Shown here: positions 53,290 to 61,781 of the stretch, one piece after another
How the letters are laid out: each line of letters starts with the position of its first letter
Numbering within the stretch: position 1 is the stretch's first letter
Translations under genes and position numbers: made by a program
The notes under the pieces: model-generated
The model's database searches: none
What the model was told of the DNA's origin: nothing
Seen by the model: the letters and a program-made list of their open reading frames with translations, nothing else
Assembly: GCF_004341845.1 (NCBI RefSeq)
Contig: NZ_SLVB01000010.1
Coordinates: 1 to 64,000 of the forward strand
Direction of reading: 5' to 3'
From: Novosphingobium sp. PhB165
GTDB lineage: Bacteria > Pseudomonadota > Alphaproteobacteria > Sphingomonadales > Sphingomonadaceae
Length of the DNA: 64,000 bases

Positions 53290-54452
53290 GCGGACTTCTC
53301 TACCAGACGCAGGACCGCGCGGCGCATCCGGTCGATGCCGACCCGCGCGCCTTTCACCGGCGCCACGATGTTGCAGGCCCGGCGGATCGCCTGCGCATAA
53401 CCGCCGCCGTCGCGATCGAGCATCATCGGCTTGCCGGCATTGAGCGCATTGCGCGCGCGAACGCGGTCGGTCTGGATACCCATCACCGCGTCGATCCCAA
53501 GCACGTCGGCCATCCGGCGTCCGTCCAGCAGGATCCGGGGATCGTGGTCCCAGACGATCAACCGCACGCGCGTCGCCGTTGCGGTGTCGAGCGAGACCTT
53601 TTCCAGCAATCGGCGGCAGGCATCGAGTTCGCGGATCGACTGGCTACACACCACTTCCACGGCCGAGGCCTGCGAAGCGAGTTCGCGCAGAAGCCCGGCA
53701 TGCTTCAAGCTGCCCGCGCCAAGCACCACATGCTCGAAATTGGCCCGTAGCAATTGGATGAGCCCGACGATGTCGTTCGGACCGATGCCGGCCGGTTCGG
53801 CACCGGTGCCGCCGTCGAACGTCAGCAGCGACAGTCCGCTCGCCTCATGGCGCGCCAGCGCGTCGGACAGCAGGCTCGTATCCATGCGGTCGATATCGGA
53901 AACGGCGGCGGCCAGACCGTAATCGACCTTGAGATCGAGATAGGCCTCGGCCGTGCTCGACGGCAGCGTGCAATCGACCAGCAGGCTGGCGGCGTCGCTC
54001 AGGCTGTAGGCCAGCGCCATGTCGGTGGCCAGTATCGCCATGGCTTCCTGATCGGTGCCAAGGACCAGCGTCAGCCGTCCGAGCCGGCCCTGCGCCGTCA
54101 TCGAATTGTTGAGCAGGCGCGTCACCACTTCCGCGATGTGCTTGCTTTCGGAATTGCGCGCGAAGACGTCGGCCGCGCCGGCCCGGATCGCCTGAAGCAC
54201 CTGATCGGCGTACATGTCGTCCGTCGCCACGACCACGCCGCGCCCGGGCGCGGCGTGCAGCACGTGACCGATCGAGGACGCCAGCGAACGGTCGGCAGGC
54301 ACCGATGTATGGTCGATCACCACGATGCCCGGGCCGGAGAGATCGGCCAGTTCCATCGACTGGATCATCTCGACTTCGACATGCTCGCCCACGGCTTCGG
54401 CAAGGCGGCGTTCGAGCGTGCGATCCACGGAGAGAAGATTGATCGTCGGCAT
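53286..54452 (-). CDS. cpaE: TadZ/CpaE localisation protein with non-canonical Walker A
   Basis: The product is 388 residues. The N-terminal part resembles a receiver fold (ELADLSGPGIVVIDHTSVP, then RGVVVATDDMYADQVLQAIRAGAADV). The C-terminal half is the ParA/MinD-like domain, but in place of the KGGVGKT loop it has VLGTDQEAMAILATDMA, lacking the signature Lys. TadZ proteins localise the Tad machine to a pole and tolerate atypical nucleotide sites. It starts 1 base after cpaC ends. Confidence 0.85.
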   Translation of the reverse strand: MPTINLLSVDRTLERRLAEAVGEHVEVEMIQSMELADLSGPGIVVIDHTSVPADRSLASSIGHVLHAAPGRGVVVATDDMYADQVLQAIRAGAADVFARNSESKHIAEVVTRLLNNSMTAQGRLGRLTLVLGTDQEAMAILATDMALAYSLSDAASLLVDCTLPSSTAEAYLDLKVDYGLAAAVSDIDRMDTSLLSDALARHEASGLSLLTFDGGTGAEPAGIGPNDIVGLIQLLRANFEHVVLGAGSLKHAGLLRELASQASAVEVVCSQSIRELDACRRLLEKVSLDTATATRVRLIVWDHDPRILLDGRRMADVLGIDAVMGIQTDRVRARNALNAGKPMMLDRDGGGYAQAIRRACNIVAPVKGARVGIDRMRRAVLRLVEKSA

Positions 54453-54453
54453 G

Positions 54454-55680
54454 TCAGCGCCTCACTACCCCAAAGGAACCCACGGCCTGATCGACGCCGT
54501 CATTGCCCACGATCATCTGGCCCATCGTCGGATCGACCGGCGTCATCGATGCGGGAAGCGGCGCCGGGGCGGCGTCCGGCTCGACCAGTCGCGGCGTCGC
54601 CACAATGATCAGCTCCTGCCGCTCCCGCTGGTTCTGCTGGCGCTTGAAGAAGGCCCCGAGCACGGGAATGTCGCCCAGCAGCGGCAACTTGTCCTTCGAG
54701 ATCGAGCTGTTGCTGTAGTTGAGCCCGGCGATCACGAAGCTCTGGCCGCTGCCCAGTTCCACCGTGGTCTCCGCCGACCGGCGACGGATGCCCGGCACGG
54801 TGTAGCCCTGAAGCTGGACGCCGTTGTTATAGTCCAGCTCGCTGACTTCGGGCGCCAGCTTGAGAACGATGTGGTCTTTCGAGAGGACGAAGGGCGTCAC
54901 TGTCAGCCGCACCCCGAATTCCTTGTACTGGATCGAGATGGTATTGCCCGAACCGCCGTAGGACTGCGGCACCGGCACTGGAAACTCACCGCCCGCCAGG
55001 AAGCTCGCCTGTTCGCCCGAGCGCACCAGCAGCGTGGGCTGAGCAAGGAGCTGCGACAGCCCGTTGGAAGACAGCGCGCTGAGCACCGCCCCGATCCCGC
55101 GATTAGGCGCCGACAGGAAGAGGTTGAACGCGCTCTGGAGCGGCGCCGAAGCATCGATGCTGAGGCCAGTGCTGGTAAAGCTCGAACTGACCAGGCTGCT
55201 GGGCGAAATCACCGCGCCCTGAAGATCGCCGGCCAGCTTCGAAAAGCTGAAGCCAAGCGCCCTGAGCGTGGAACTGGACACCGCCGCGAACTGGACATCC
55301 ACGGCAACGACCTTCTCGCCGGGCCGGAAGCCTGCGGGCGCGGATCCGCCGCCGGATGCGGCAGTCTGCGCGGCCATGACATCCACCAGCGTCTGGCCGA
55401 GCACGCTGCCGTCGGCGGCATATACCGTGAGCTGCGCCTCGCCTCCGCCGACGCCGGTCAGCTTGAGCGAGCGGGACGTCGGGGCCGAAACCGCGATCAC
55501 GCCCTCGCGGCTGACTTCGATGCGGCCGATATCACCCGCGAACGAAAGCGTGCGCTTCTCATCGATCTGGAGCGTTTCGCGCCTGGTTTCGGCCTCCTGC
55601 GCGCGCGCGGAGGAAACGGGAAGCGAGACCGACAAGGATGCCGCCGCAACGGCAAGACAGGAGACCACGAAGGGTTTCAA
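54454..55680 (-). CDS. cpaC: RcpA/CpaC secretin
   Basis: The product is 408 residues with a signal ending ARAQ near residue 27. An N-terminal pilus-type domain (RTLSFAGDIGRIEVSREGVIAVSA region) is followed by the secretin homology region: VRSGEQASFLAGGEFPVPVPQ in parts, then VPGIRRRSAETTVELGSGQ. It forms the outer-membrane channel of the Flp pilus. It overlaps cpaB by 4 bases. Confidence 0.93.
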   Translation of the reverse strand: MKPFVVSCLAVAAASLSVSLPVSSARAQEAETRRETLQIDEKRTLSFAGDIGRIEVSREGVIAVSAPTSRSLKLTGVGGGEAQLTVYAADGSVLGQTLVDVMAAQTAASGGGSAPAGFRPGEKVVAVDVQFAAVSSSTLRALGFSFSKLAGDLQGAVISPSSLVSSSFTSTGLSIDASAPLQSAFNLFLSAPNRGIGAVLSALSSNGLSQLLAQPTLLVRSGEQASFLAGGEFPVPVPQSYGGSGNTISIQYKEFGVRLTVTPFVLSKDHIVLKLAPEVSELDYNNGVQLQGYTVPGIRRRSAETTVELGSGQSFVIAGLNYSNSSISKDKLPLLGDIPVLGAFFKRQQNQRERQELIIVATPRLVEPDAAPAPLPASMTPVDPTMGQMIVGNDGVDQAVGSFGVVRR

Positions 55681-56609
55681 TGCGGCGCACTCCCTGAGTA
55701 GATAGTTTGGCTGTTGCCGCCGACCACCAGTTCGATGGCGTGAGGTTTGGACGCCGGACGGGGAGCGGGCCGCACGGCCGTTCGCTGGACCATTTTCGGT
55801 GCCGTTCTGACGGGCGCGATGGAACGCGGCGCCGAGGGCGCAAGCGATCGCGGCGTTTCTTCCGCCGCCAGCTCCACCTGGGCCTGATCGCTGGGATTGC
55901 GCAGCGAGAGGTAAAGCGCACCGGTGTTCTTCGCGAGCGAGAGCCTGGACACCTGCTCCGGCGAAAGCGCCAGCGTGACGGTCCGCGCGGGCGGTGGCGG
56001 TGCATTCACATCGGAGGCGATGCCCCCGCGCGGCGGTGTGCCCACCACGACATCGCCAACCGCGAGCACCGGCACCATCTGAAGAAGAGTCCGCGCCTCG
56101 CTGCGGCCGCTGCCCCGCGCGCCGCTTATCGCATCCTCGCCGGGATAGACGACTTGCACGTCCACGCGGTCGCCCGGACGGACCAGGCCGGCCACGGCGA
56201 TTTCCGCCGTCGTATCGATGCTGATCGCGCGCATCCCCATGGGCACGCGGATGGCCAGCTTGGTCTCCTGATCGATCACGCTGCGCGGAATGAGTGAATT
56301 GGCCGGAATATCATGCGTGGCAACTTTGCCGAGCACTTCGACGGAAGATGCCGCGGTCGGAAACTTCGCAAGATCGGCCGTCGCGTTGCGGATCATGTCC
56401 GCGCGGATCGTTTCGCCGGTCCTGATCGTCCTTGTCGTTGCGACCAGCAGGGGCCGGGCAGGCGCCACATTCTGCGCGGCAGCATGCGCGGCAAGATCGG
56501 GCACGGTCTGACTGGACCTGCCAAGTTCGCGAAGCCCCATGACGGCGAAGCTGCACGCCGCCACGAGTCCGACGCCTATCGTCAGCTTCGCTTTAGAACC
56601 CAAGCGCAT
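55677..56609 (-). CDS. cpaB: RcpC/CpaB pilus assembly protein
   Basis: The product is 310 residues and the first gene of the tad operon. An N-terminal membrane helix (KLTIGVGLVAACSFAVMGL) leads to a SAF domain (TRTIRTGETIRADMIRNATA) and the CpaB-type region RPGDRVDVQVVYPGEDA. It is a periplasmic assembly factor near the secretin. A strong GGGGGTGATT ribosome site precedes the ATG. The C-terminus is extended with a Pro/Arg-rich tail. Confidence 0.93.
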   Translation of the reverse strand: MRLGSKAKLTIGVGLVAACSFAVMGLRELGRSSQTVPDLAAHAAAQNVAPARPLLVATTRTIRTGETIRADMIRNATADLAKFPTAASSVEVLGKVATHDIPANSLIPRSVIDQETKLAIRVPMGMRAISIDTTAEIAVAGLVRPGDRVDVQVVYPGEDAISGARGSGRSEARTLLQMVPVLAVGDVVVGTPPRGGIASDVNAPPPPARTVTLALSPEQVSRLSLAKNTGALYLSLRNPSDQAQVELAAEETPRSLAPSAPRSIAPVRTAPKMVQRTAVRPAPRPASKPHAIELVVGGNSQTIYSGSAPH

Positions 56610-57207
56610 GCAATCACCCCCAGAACCTTGCGCTTACGCAAATCGATCGGCGGCGTGGCATCCAAAACGGATCATTTTCCCACTTTGCGCGATCGGAATG
56701 CGATGTTGCGTGCCTACAATATCCATTCTCGGATTCCGCAGTGTGTGGAGAAGAAGCCGATGCGAGGGCATCGAGGGGGACTACCGGATTTGCGTTTTGG
56801 CACGCCGCATTCGGCTGCGGGCCATCCGCACCGCAAACCCGCGGGTCTCGACCGCGCGCGATCAGGCAAAAGTACTTCCGATCATGTCCGTATTGGTTCT
56901 TTTACCTGGTTTTCCTGGTCTCAATGATGGGGAAGAGTAATGTTGCGGCGCACAATTAACGCCGATTCCGGCGCGCAAAGATGAATTGTCTTTAACCAAT
57001 TCCGCTTTTCCCGCGCGACAATGCAGAAAAGATCGGCGCCTGATCCTTATGTTCGTTTGGCGGAAAATCGAAATGGCAGACGATGCTTGTTCCATGCCGC
57101 CGCAAATGCCCCATAAATCTTGACCAAGAGAGATGCTTGCAAATGAGGCTTAAGCGGCAAATGATGCCCATTGGGGGACGGCGTCGGCGTGGGGGAGCGC
57201 ACGCAAT
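56610..57207. other. Divergent regulatory region between the tad operon and a sensor kinase
   Basis: About 600 bases, AT-richer than the flanks, with no supported gene. It holds the inverted repeat and TACGCAAATCG motif at 56628-56645. A frame from 56704 to 56928 encodes a basic 74-residue sequence without family features and was not accepted. Confidence 0.55.
56628..56645. promoter_or_regulatory. Inverted repeat and shared motif upstream of cpaB
   Basis: TTGCG-CTTA-CGCAA is a perfect inverted repeat 19 bases upstream of the cpaB start codon. Its right arm continues into TACGCAAATCG, an 11-base string also found upstream of the collagen-like lipoprotein gene. It is a candidate operator or leader element for the pilus operon. 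Confidence 0.4.
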
Positions 57208-58518
57208 ATGAGAAACATCGACAATACGGTGGTCGAACTCGCATCCTTTGCGGCGAAGCGGGAGAAGGACATTGCGCCGCCCGAGCCCGACGATCCGCTA
57301 CCGCAGGAAGGCGGCAAAGCCCGGCGATTTCTGACGCCGCTGTCCTTGCGCATGCGCGCCTGGGAGGACGGAACGCAGCTGTTTCCCACGGTCATCGGCT
57401 TCGGTGCGGTGATTTTCGCGCTGACGGTCCATCGTGCACCCTTCGCCGCCATGCCCGCCGCCGCCGCGCTGGGCGCGTTGCTGGTGCTGACCAACCGTTT
57501 CAAGCTCTCGCTCATCGCCGCGGTGTTCGGGCTCAACCTCCTGCTGAACGAAAGCGCGCGTCACTCACTCGAATGCTGGATACTGCTCGGGCTGGCGATC
57601 CTTGCAATCGTCATTCCTCGGCGCCTGCTACCCACGATACTTCAACCCCCACGCTGGACCTGGGTGCTGACACTCGCGCTGGTGATTGCCTGCCGCGCGA
57701 CGGGATTTCTGCTTGCCGGGTCCGGTGGCGCGTTGATTTCGATCATCGGCATTCCTTGCGCGGCGTACCTGGGCTGCGGGGTCGCGCGCAATCTGGCGAT
57801 GGGAGACGCCCGCCTGCTGACCTGGGGCGACGCCGGTCTCGTTCCGGTGGCGCGTGACTTGCTGCTGGGTCGGATCACCAGCGGGATGCTTCATGATCTG
57901 GCCCAGCCGCTCAACGTGATCTCGATGGCCAACGGAAATCTGGGTTATATTGTCGAACAGCTCGACATCGATCCGGCACGCAAGGCCGACCTTGCCGATC
58001 GGGTCGCACGCATTGCAACCCACACCGAGACGGCGGCCTATATTCTGGGCCTGTTCCGCGGTTTCGGCCGCGACGGCAATCGCGAATTGACCACCCTCAA
58101 TGTCCGCAGCGCGCTGGAACGCGCGGTGGCCGCCACGAAGTCCAATGTCCGCCATCACGGCGTTTCCATCGACCTTGCCGGAGACGGGCTGGAGCATTTG
58201 ATCCCCACCCAGCACGGCGCGCTGGAAATGATGACGGTTGCCGCGCTTCTCAACGCATTTGCCAGCTTCACCGCGCCCGACGGCGCCAAGCGCAAAGGCA
58301 AAGTGCGCTTGATGGCCCGGCTGAGCCCCGCGTTCGTGGTGATTTCCGTGCAATGCTTCGGTGAGGATGGGGAAAGGGTGCCAGGGCCGATGCTCGATCA
58401 TGCCACGCATTGGCTGGTCGAACATGTGGCCCTTGCCGCGTCCGGAGACTTTCGCTGCCAGTATTGGGGCAACACGGGAACGCGCTTTCTTATTCGCCTA
58501 GGGCGCGACGATATCTGA
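57208..58518 (+). CDS. Membrane histidine kinase-like protein with weak ATP-binding domain
   Basis: The product is 436 residues. About five hydrophobic helices span residues 60-205 (for example LFPTVIGFGAVIFALTV and WVLTLALVIACRATGFLL). The phosphoacceptor-like segment is GMLHDLAQPLNVISMANGN. The C-terminal 120 residues sit where the HATPase domain should be, but clear N and G boxes are not visible. It could be a phosphotransfer-type or pseudokinase protein. It is divergent from the tad operon and its end overlaps the convergent kinase by 21 bases. Confidence 0.75.
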   Translation: MRNIDNTVVELASFAAKREKDIAPPEPDDPLPQEGGKARRFLTPLSLRMRAWEDGTQLFPTVIGFGAVIFALTVHRAPFAAMPAAAALGALLVLTNRFKLSLIAAVFGLNLLLNESARHSLECWILLGLAILAIVIPRRLLPTILQPPRWTWVLTLALVIACRATGFLLAGSGGALISIIGIPCAAYLGCGVARNLAMGDARLLTWGDAGLVPVARDLLLGRITSGMLHDLAQPLNVISMANGNLGYIVEQLDIDPARKADLADRVARIATHTETAAYILGLFRGFGRDGNRELTTLNVRSALERAVAATKSNVRHHGVSIDLAGDGLEHLIPTQHGALEMMTVAALLNAFASFTAPDGAKRKGKVRLMARLSPAFVVISVQCFGEDGERVPGPMLDHATHWLVEHVALAASGDFRCQYWGNTGTRFLIRLGRDDI

Positions 58519-59565
58519 GGCTTTGGCGCCATCGACAATCGGGACGGTTATTTCGACGATAGCCCCCTCGCCGCCGCCCGCCGCCAGCCGCACGGTGCCG
58601 TTCACCGGGGCGAGAATGTCGCGGCAGATCGACAGGCCCAGGCCGGAGCCGCGCCGGCCCCTCTCGGTACGATGGCCGGGGCGCGTGATGGAAGCGGGAT
58701 CGTTCGAAAGACCGGCGCCGTTATCCGTCACCGTGGCCCGCGCCATGCCGCCCTCGCGCGCGACCTCCACCGTGATCCGGCCGCGCTCACCCCATCCCTG
58801 ATAGCGGCGGCGTTCGATTGACTCGATTGCATTGCGCACCACGTTCACGAAAACCTGTTCCAGCGCCACGTCATCGAGATTGACGCGGGCCGGGCGGCCA
58901 TCGGTGCGAAACTCGACCGAGATGTCCGCCGGTGCGAACATGCCTTCCAGAAAGCCGACCGCGCTCCTGGCCGTCGCTGTCAGATCCGCCGGCCCCCGCG
59001 TGCCCACCGCGTCGAGCGGGTCGCCCTGTCCCAGCGTTCGCGCAATGATGATCTGCGCCCGCTCGACTTGCCCCGCGATCCGCTCCAGCGCCGAATTTGC
59101 TTCGGTTTCCGGCACGCCGGCCCGGGCCAGCAGATAGCGCAGCCGCTCTCCCGCAATCGAAATCGTGAAGAGGGGCTGGCGCAGCTCGTGAGCGATGGTG
59201 TGCGCCGCTTCGCGGGTCCGAACCGGACCGCCGCGCAGGATAACCGCCCTTCCCCAATGCGCGCCGCCGCGATTGTCGGCCACGAGCACTTCCAAATTCC
59301 CTCCATCCGCTCCAAGCGGGTGCAGGATCGCGCTGGTTCCGCCGGAAGCGGCAAGTGCCTCCAGATCGCGCCCCTCACCGGGAGCGATCCGAATGGCCTC
59401 GTCGACATGGGTTTCAGGATAGCCGCGCCGGAAACGGATCGTCGAACTGGCTGTGTCCAGCCGGAAGTCATGAACCAGTTCCCCCGCCGTTCGCGCGGTC
59501 AATTCCGAAAGCAGCGCGCGCAGCGCGTGGGGATTGTCGAGCTGATTGGACGGACAGTCAGACAT
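58498..59565 (-). CDS. Histidine kinase (HisKA/HATPase), cytoplasmic
   Basis: The product is about 355 residues from the ATG at 59565. The N-terminal sensor region of 120 residues has no membrane helix. The phosphoacceptor segment is TIAHELRQPLFTISIAGERL, similar to the neighbouring HDLAQPL kinase. The ATPase domain has an N box (VVRNAIESI), G1 (DNGAGL) and G2 (RRGSGLGLSICRDI). The start overlaps the end of the CheY-like gene by 8 bases, so the pair is probably cognate. Confidence 0.9.
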   Translation of the reverse strand: MSDCPSNQLDNPHALRALLSELTARTAGELVHDFRLDTASSTIRFRRGYPETHVDEAIRIAPGEGRDLEALAASGGTSAILHPLGADGGNLEVLVADNRGGAHWGRAVILRGGPVRTREAAHTIAHELRQPLFTISIAGERLRYLLARAGVPETEANSALERIAGQVERAQIIIARTLGQGDPLDAVGTRGPADLTATARSAVGFLEGMFAPADISVEFRTDGRPARVNLDDVALEQVFVNVVRNAIESIERRRYQGWGERGRITVEVAREGGMARATVTDNGAGLSNDPASITRPGHRTERGRRGSGLGLSICRDILAPVNGTVRLAAGGGEGAIVEITVPIVDGAKASDIVAP

Positions 59566-60007
59566 GGGGAGACGCGCCGATGCTTTGCGCGCCCTGCGCT
59601 TCGCGATCATTCCCGAATTCCGGATCGGCATCCGGGCCCAGCATCGACGTGATAGCCCGCATCAGCACCCGGGGCTGGACCGGCTTGGTGAGGATGTAGT
59701 GCTCTGAAGCCGCCGGGAAATGTTGAACCTGCATGGGATCACCACTCATGAAAAGGAAGCGGAACGGCCGGCGTCGCAATTCGGGGTGCTCAAGAATGCG
59801 CGGTATGATGTCCAGTCCGGATTCCCTGTCGAGCCGCACGTCGCACGCGACGACCCTGATCTCGGGACATTCCGTCAGGACTTCGAGGGCATCTGTGAGA
59901 TTGGTCGCGCCATGCGCGCCAACCTCATGCCACGACAACAGGGTTACCAGTTCCTCGACGATCGCAATCACATCGTCGATGACCAGCACTTCGCCGCGCC
60001 GCTGCAT
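59558..60007 (-). CDS. CheY-like single-domain response regulator
   Basis: The product is 149 residues from the ATG at 60007; the longer frame begins at 60097 without support. The receiver has the acidic pair in VLVIDDVIA, the phosphoacceptor in ACDVRLDRESG and Lys in ILTKPVQP. No output domain is present, so it works through protein contacts, perhaps between the two kinases and downstream proteins. It is coupled to the kinase that follows it. Confidence 0.87.
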   Translation of the reverse strand: MQRRGEVLVIDDVIAIVEELVTLLSWHEVGAHGATNLTDALEVLTECPEIRVVACDVRLDRESGLDIIPRILEHPELRRRPFRFLFMSGDPMQVQHFPAASEHYILTKPVQPRVLMRAITSMLGPDADPEFGNDREAQGAQSIGASPHV

Positions 60008-60146
60008 TTCAGTCCCCCAAAGCCGCCACTGGTGGCCAACATATCCGCAGGACTGCACATCCCATACCGCAACTATATCCGGCTTGCCTCCGACCACAGC
60101 CTATCTGGCTGTACTTTTTTTCCGGGCGCGCGAACCGCGCCCGAAA

Positions 60147-60353
60147 TCAGGCGCAGCTGCGCAGCGATGGCAGCGGCAGACGCCGGGGCATGCGGGCGCG
60201 CTGAGTCCGGCGTTCCCTTTCGAATTTCTCGAAATCGAGCGCGTCGATGGCGCTCGTCACCAGCGAAGCAGTGACCGTGGCCTCGCTCTCATCGAGGATA
60301 TCGAGGGCGATGGAAAGCAGGTCGCTCGCACGCTTGAGGGATTCGATATTCAT
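60147..60353 (-). CDS. Small hypothetical protein (68 aa)
   Basis: The product begins MNIESLKRASDLLSIALDI and is a helical, acidic-then-basic protein ending in an Arg/Pro-rich tail. AGGAAAGG precedes the ATG. It sits between the CheY-like regulator and the EAL gene on the same strand. I do not recognise a family. It may be a small regulator or partner of the kinases. Confidence 0.6.
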   Translation of the reverse strand: MNIESLKRASDLLSIALDILDESEATVTASLVTSAIDALDFEKFERERRTQRARMPRRLPLPSLRSCA

Positions 60354-60397
60354 GTCCCAATCCTTTCCTGAGCAGTGTCTCTATTCGTTGGTATGAC

Positions 60398-61711
60398 TTA
60401 GTGGCGGCGTGTCCCGGCCGCCCGGCGAACCGGTTCCATGTTGAGGGCCGGCGGTTCGAGCAGGTCGTCCGCCGCCAGCCGGTCGTAAACGGGGTTGAAC
60501 CAGATCCTCCGGGTGCTGGCCCGGTTGCGCCGCGCACCGACGATCCATTGGACGCCCAGCTCGGCAACGATGTCCCACTGGTCCGGCGTCTCCACTCCGT
60601 CGGCGACGACGATGGCGGTCAGCGAGCGCGCCAGATCGACAAGATCCGCAAAACGCGCGCGGCTCAGCCCCGAACTGAACGCCGTGCGGATGAAGGCGCT
60701 GTCCAGCTTCAGCGTGTCGGGCCGCAGCCGCGCCACTTCGCGGATCGACGCGCTGCAGGAACCGAACCCTGCCACTGAAAGACGGCCTCCCAGAGCCCGG
60801 AACACGCCAAGGAACGTGAAGGTGTCGTCGCGCGGCGAATGGGCTGTGGCTTCGTGGACCTCCAGAACGAGACGGCGCGCCAGTTCGGGCTTCTGCTCCA
60901 GCCGGGCCATCAGCTCGGTCCAGGCGCTGTCCTGGCCACACAAGTCGAACGACAGGCTCTGAAGCGCGATCTCGATCGAGAGTTCCGCTTCCGGATCGGC
61001 TTCCAACTCGTCAAGAACCCGAATGACCAGCAGCCGGTCCAGCAAGTGGGCAAGGCCGATCCGCACCAGCGCACGATAGGGCCGGGCGCAATCGAACTGC
61101 TCGCCGCGCTCCCCCGGATAGCGCAGCAGGGCCTCGTGCCGCAGCACGATCGAGGGGTCCTCCGGGCTGAAGATCGGCCGCCATGCGAAGAAGGTCTCGC
61201 CCGCGACATGGCGCATGATGAGCGGCGCAGCGATAGCCATGTCGGCCCGGTAGCGCATTTCCTCATGCTCGTTGCACGGTACCACCGCCAGAGCGGGCGC
61301 CACTGCCCCCTTGAGGCGGCGGAGCGCCATCCACTTCGCTTCGGTGCTGTGGCGGTCGACGCCGTCTTCGTTGGGATCGCTGTACCCGGCGGAAATCGAC
61401 AGCAGGATATCCGCTTCGCCATAGTGCAGCGGCGAAGTGCTGAGTGCCAGGCACAGCTCGTCAACCTGGGTGCGCACGAAGTCCGTCGCGATCACGGCGG
61501 CGTGTGCCAGCACGGTAAGGCCGCGCGTGGTCACATCGACCACTTCGGCGGGCTCAAGGCACTGCTCGACGCCCTGCCGGATATGCTCGACCGCGGCACA
61601 GAGCACATCGCTTCCGTAAGCGGCCTCAAGCGCGCGGGCATTGTCGATCCGCAGGACGACGAGATAGTTGCTGCGACGATCGGGTGGACTGATGCGATCC
61701 AGGTCAATCAT
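60398..61711 (-). CDS. Degenerate GGDEF-EAL protein, probably inactive
   Basis: The product is 437 residues. The N-terminal 160 residues are a degenerate GGDEF-like fold with ILLSISAGYSD near residue 102. The EAL domain has the motif HEALLRYPG at 192-200 and EVHE near 284, and Lys335 in TLKLD is kept. The DDFG motif is replaced by AGFGS at 314-318, removing the key metal-ligand Asp residues, and the N of the canonical strand-2 motif is also absent. It is more likely a c-di-GMP sensor or scaffold than a phosphodiesterase. Confidence 0.85.
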   Translation of the reverse strand: MIDLDRISPPDRRSNYLVVLRIDNARALEAAYGSDVLCAAVEHIRQGVEQCLEPAEVVDVTTRGLTVLAHAAVIATDFVRTQVDELCLALSTSPLHYGEADILLSISAGYSDPNEDGVDRHSTEAKWMALRRLKGAVAPALAVVPCNEHEEMRYRADMAIAAPLIMRHVAGETFFAWRPIFSPEDPSIVLRHEALLRYPGERGEQFDCARPYRALVRIGLAHLLDRLLVIRVLDELEADPEAELSIEIALQSLSFDLCGQDSAWTELMARLEQKPELARRLVLEVHEATAHSPRDDTFTFLGVFRALGGRLSVAGFGSCSASIREVARLRPDTLKLDSAFIRTAFSSGLSRARFADLVDLARSLTAIVVADGVETPDQWDIVAELGVQWIVGARRNRASTRRIWFNPVYDRLAADDLLEPPALNMEPVRRAAGTRRH

Positions 61712-61781
61712 GTTTGGGGCCCCCCAGCTGTGAAGAATTGATCGTGTTTCGGACTTGCGGGTTCGCGCTCACGGCGGCGGG

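Noticed and set aside
56704-56928. A 74-residue frame in the region upstream of cpaB
   Set aside because: Its composition is basic and irregular, it has no ribosome site of note and overlaps the divergent promoter region.
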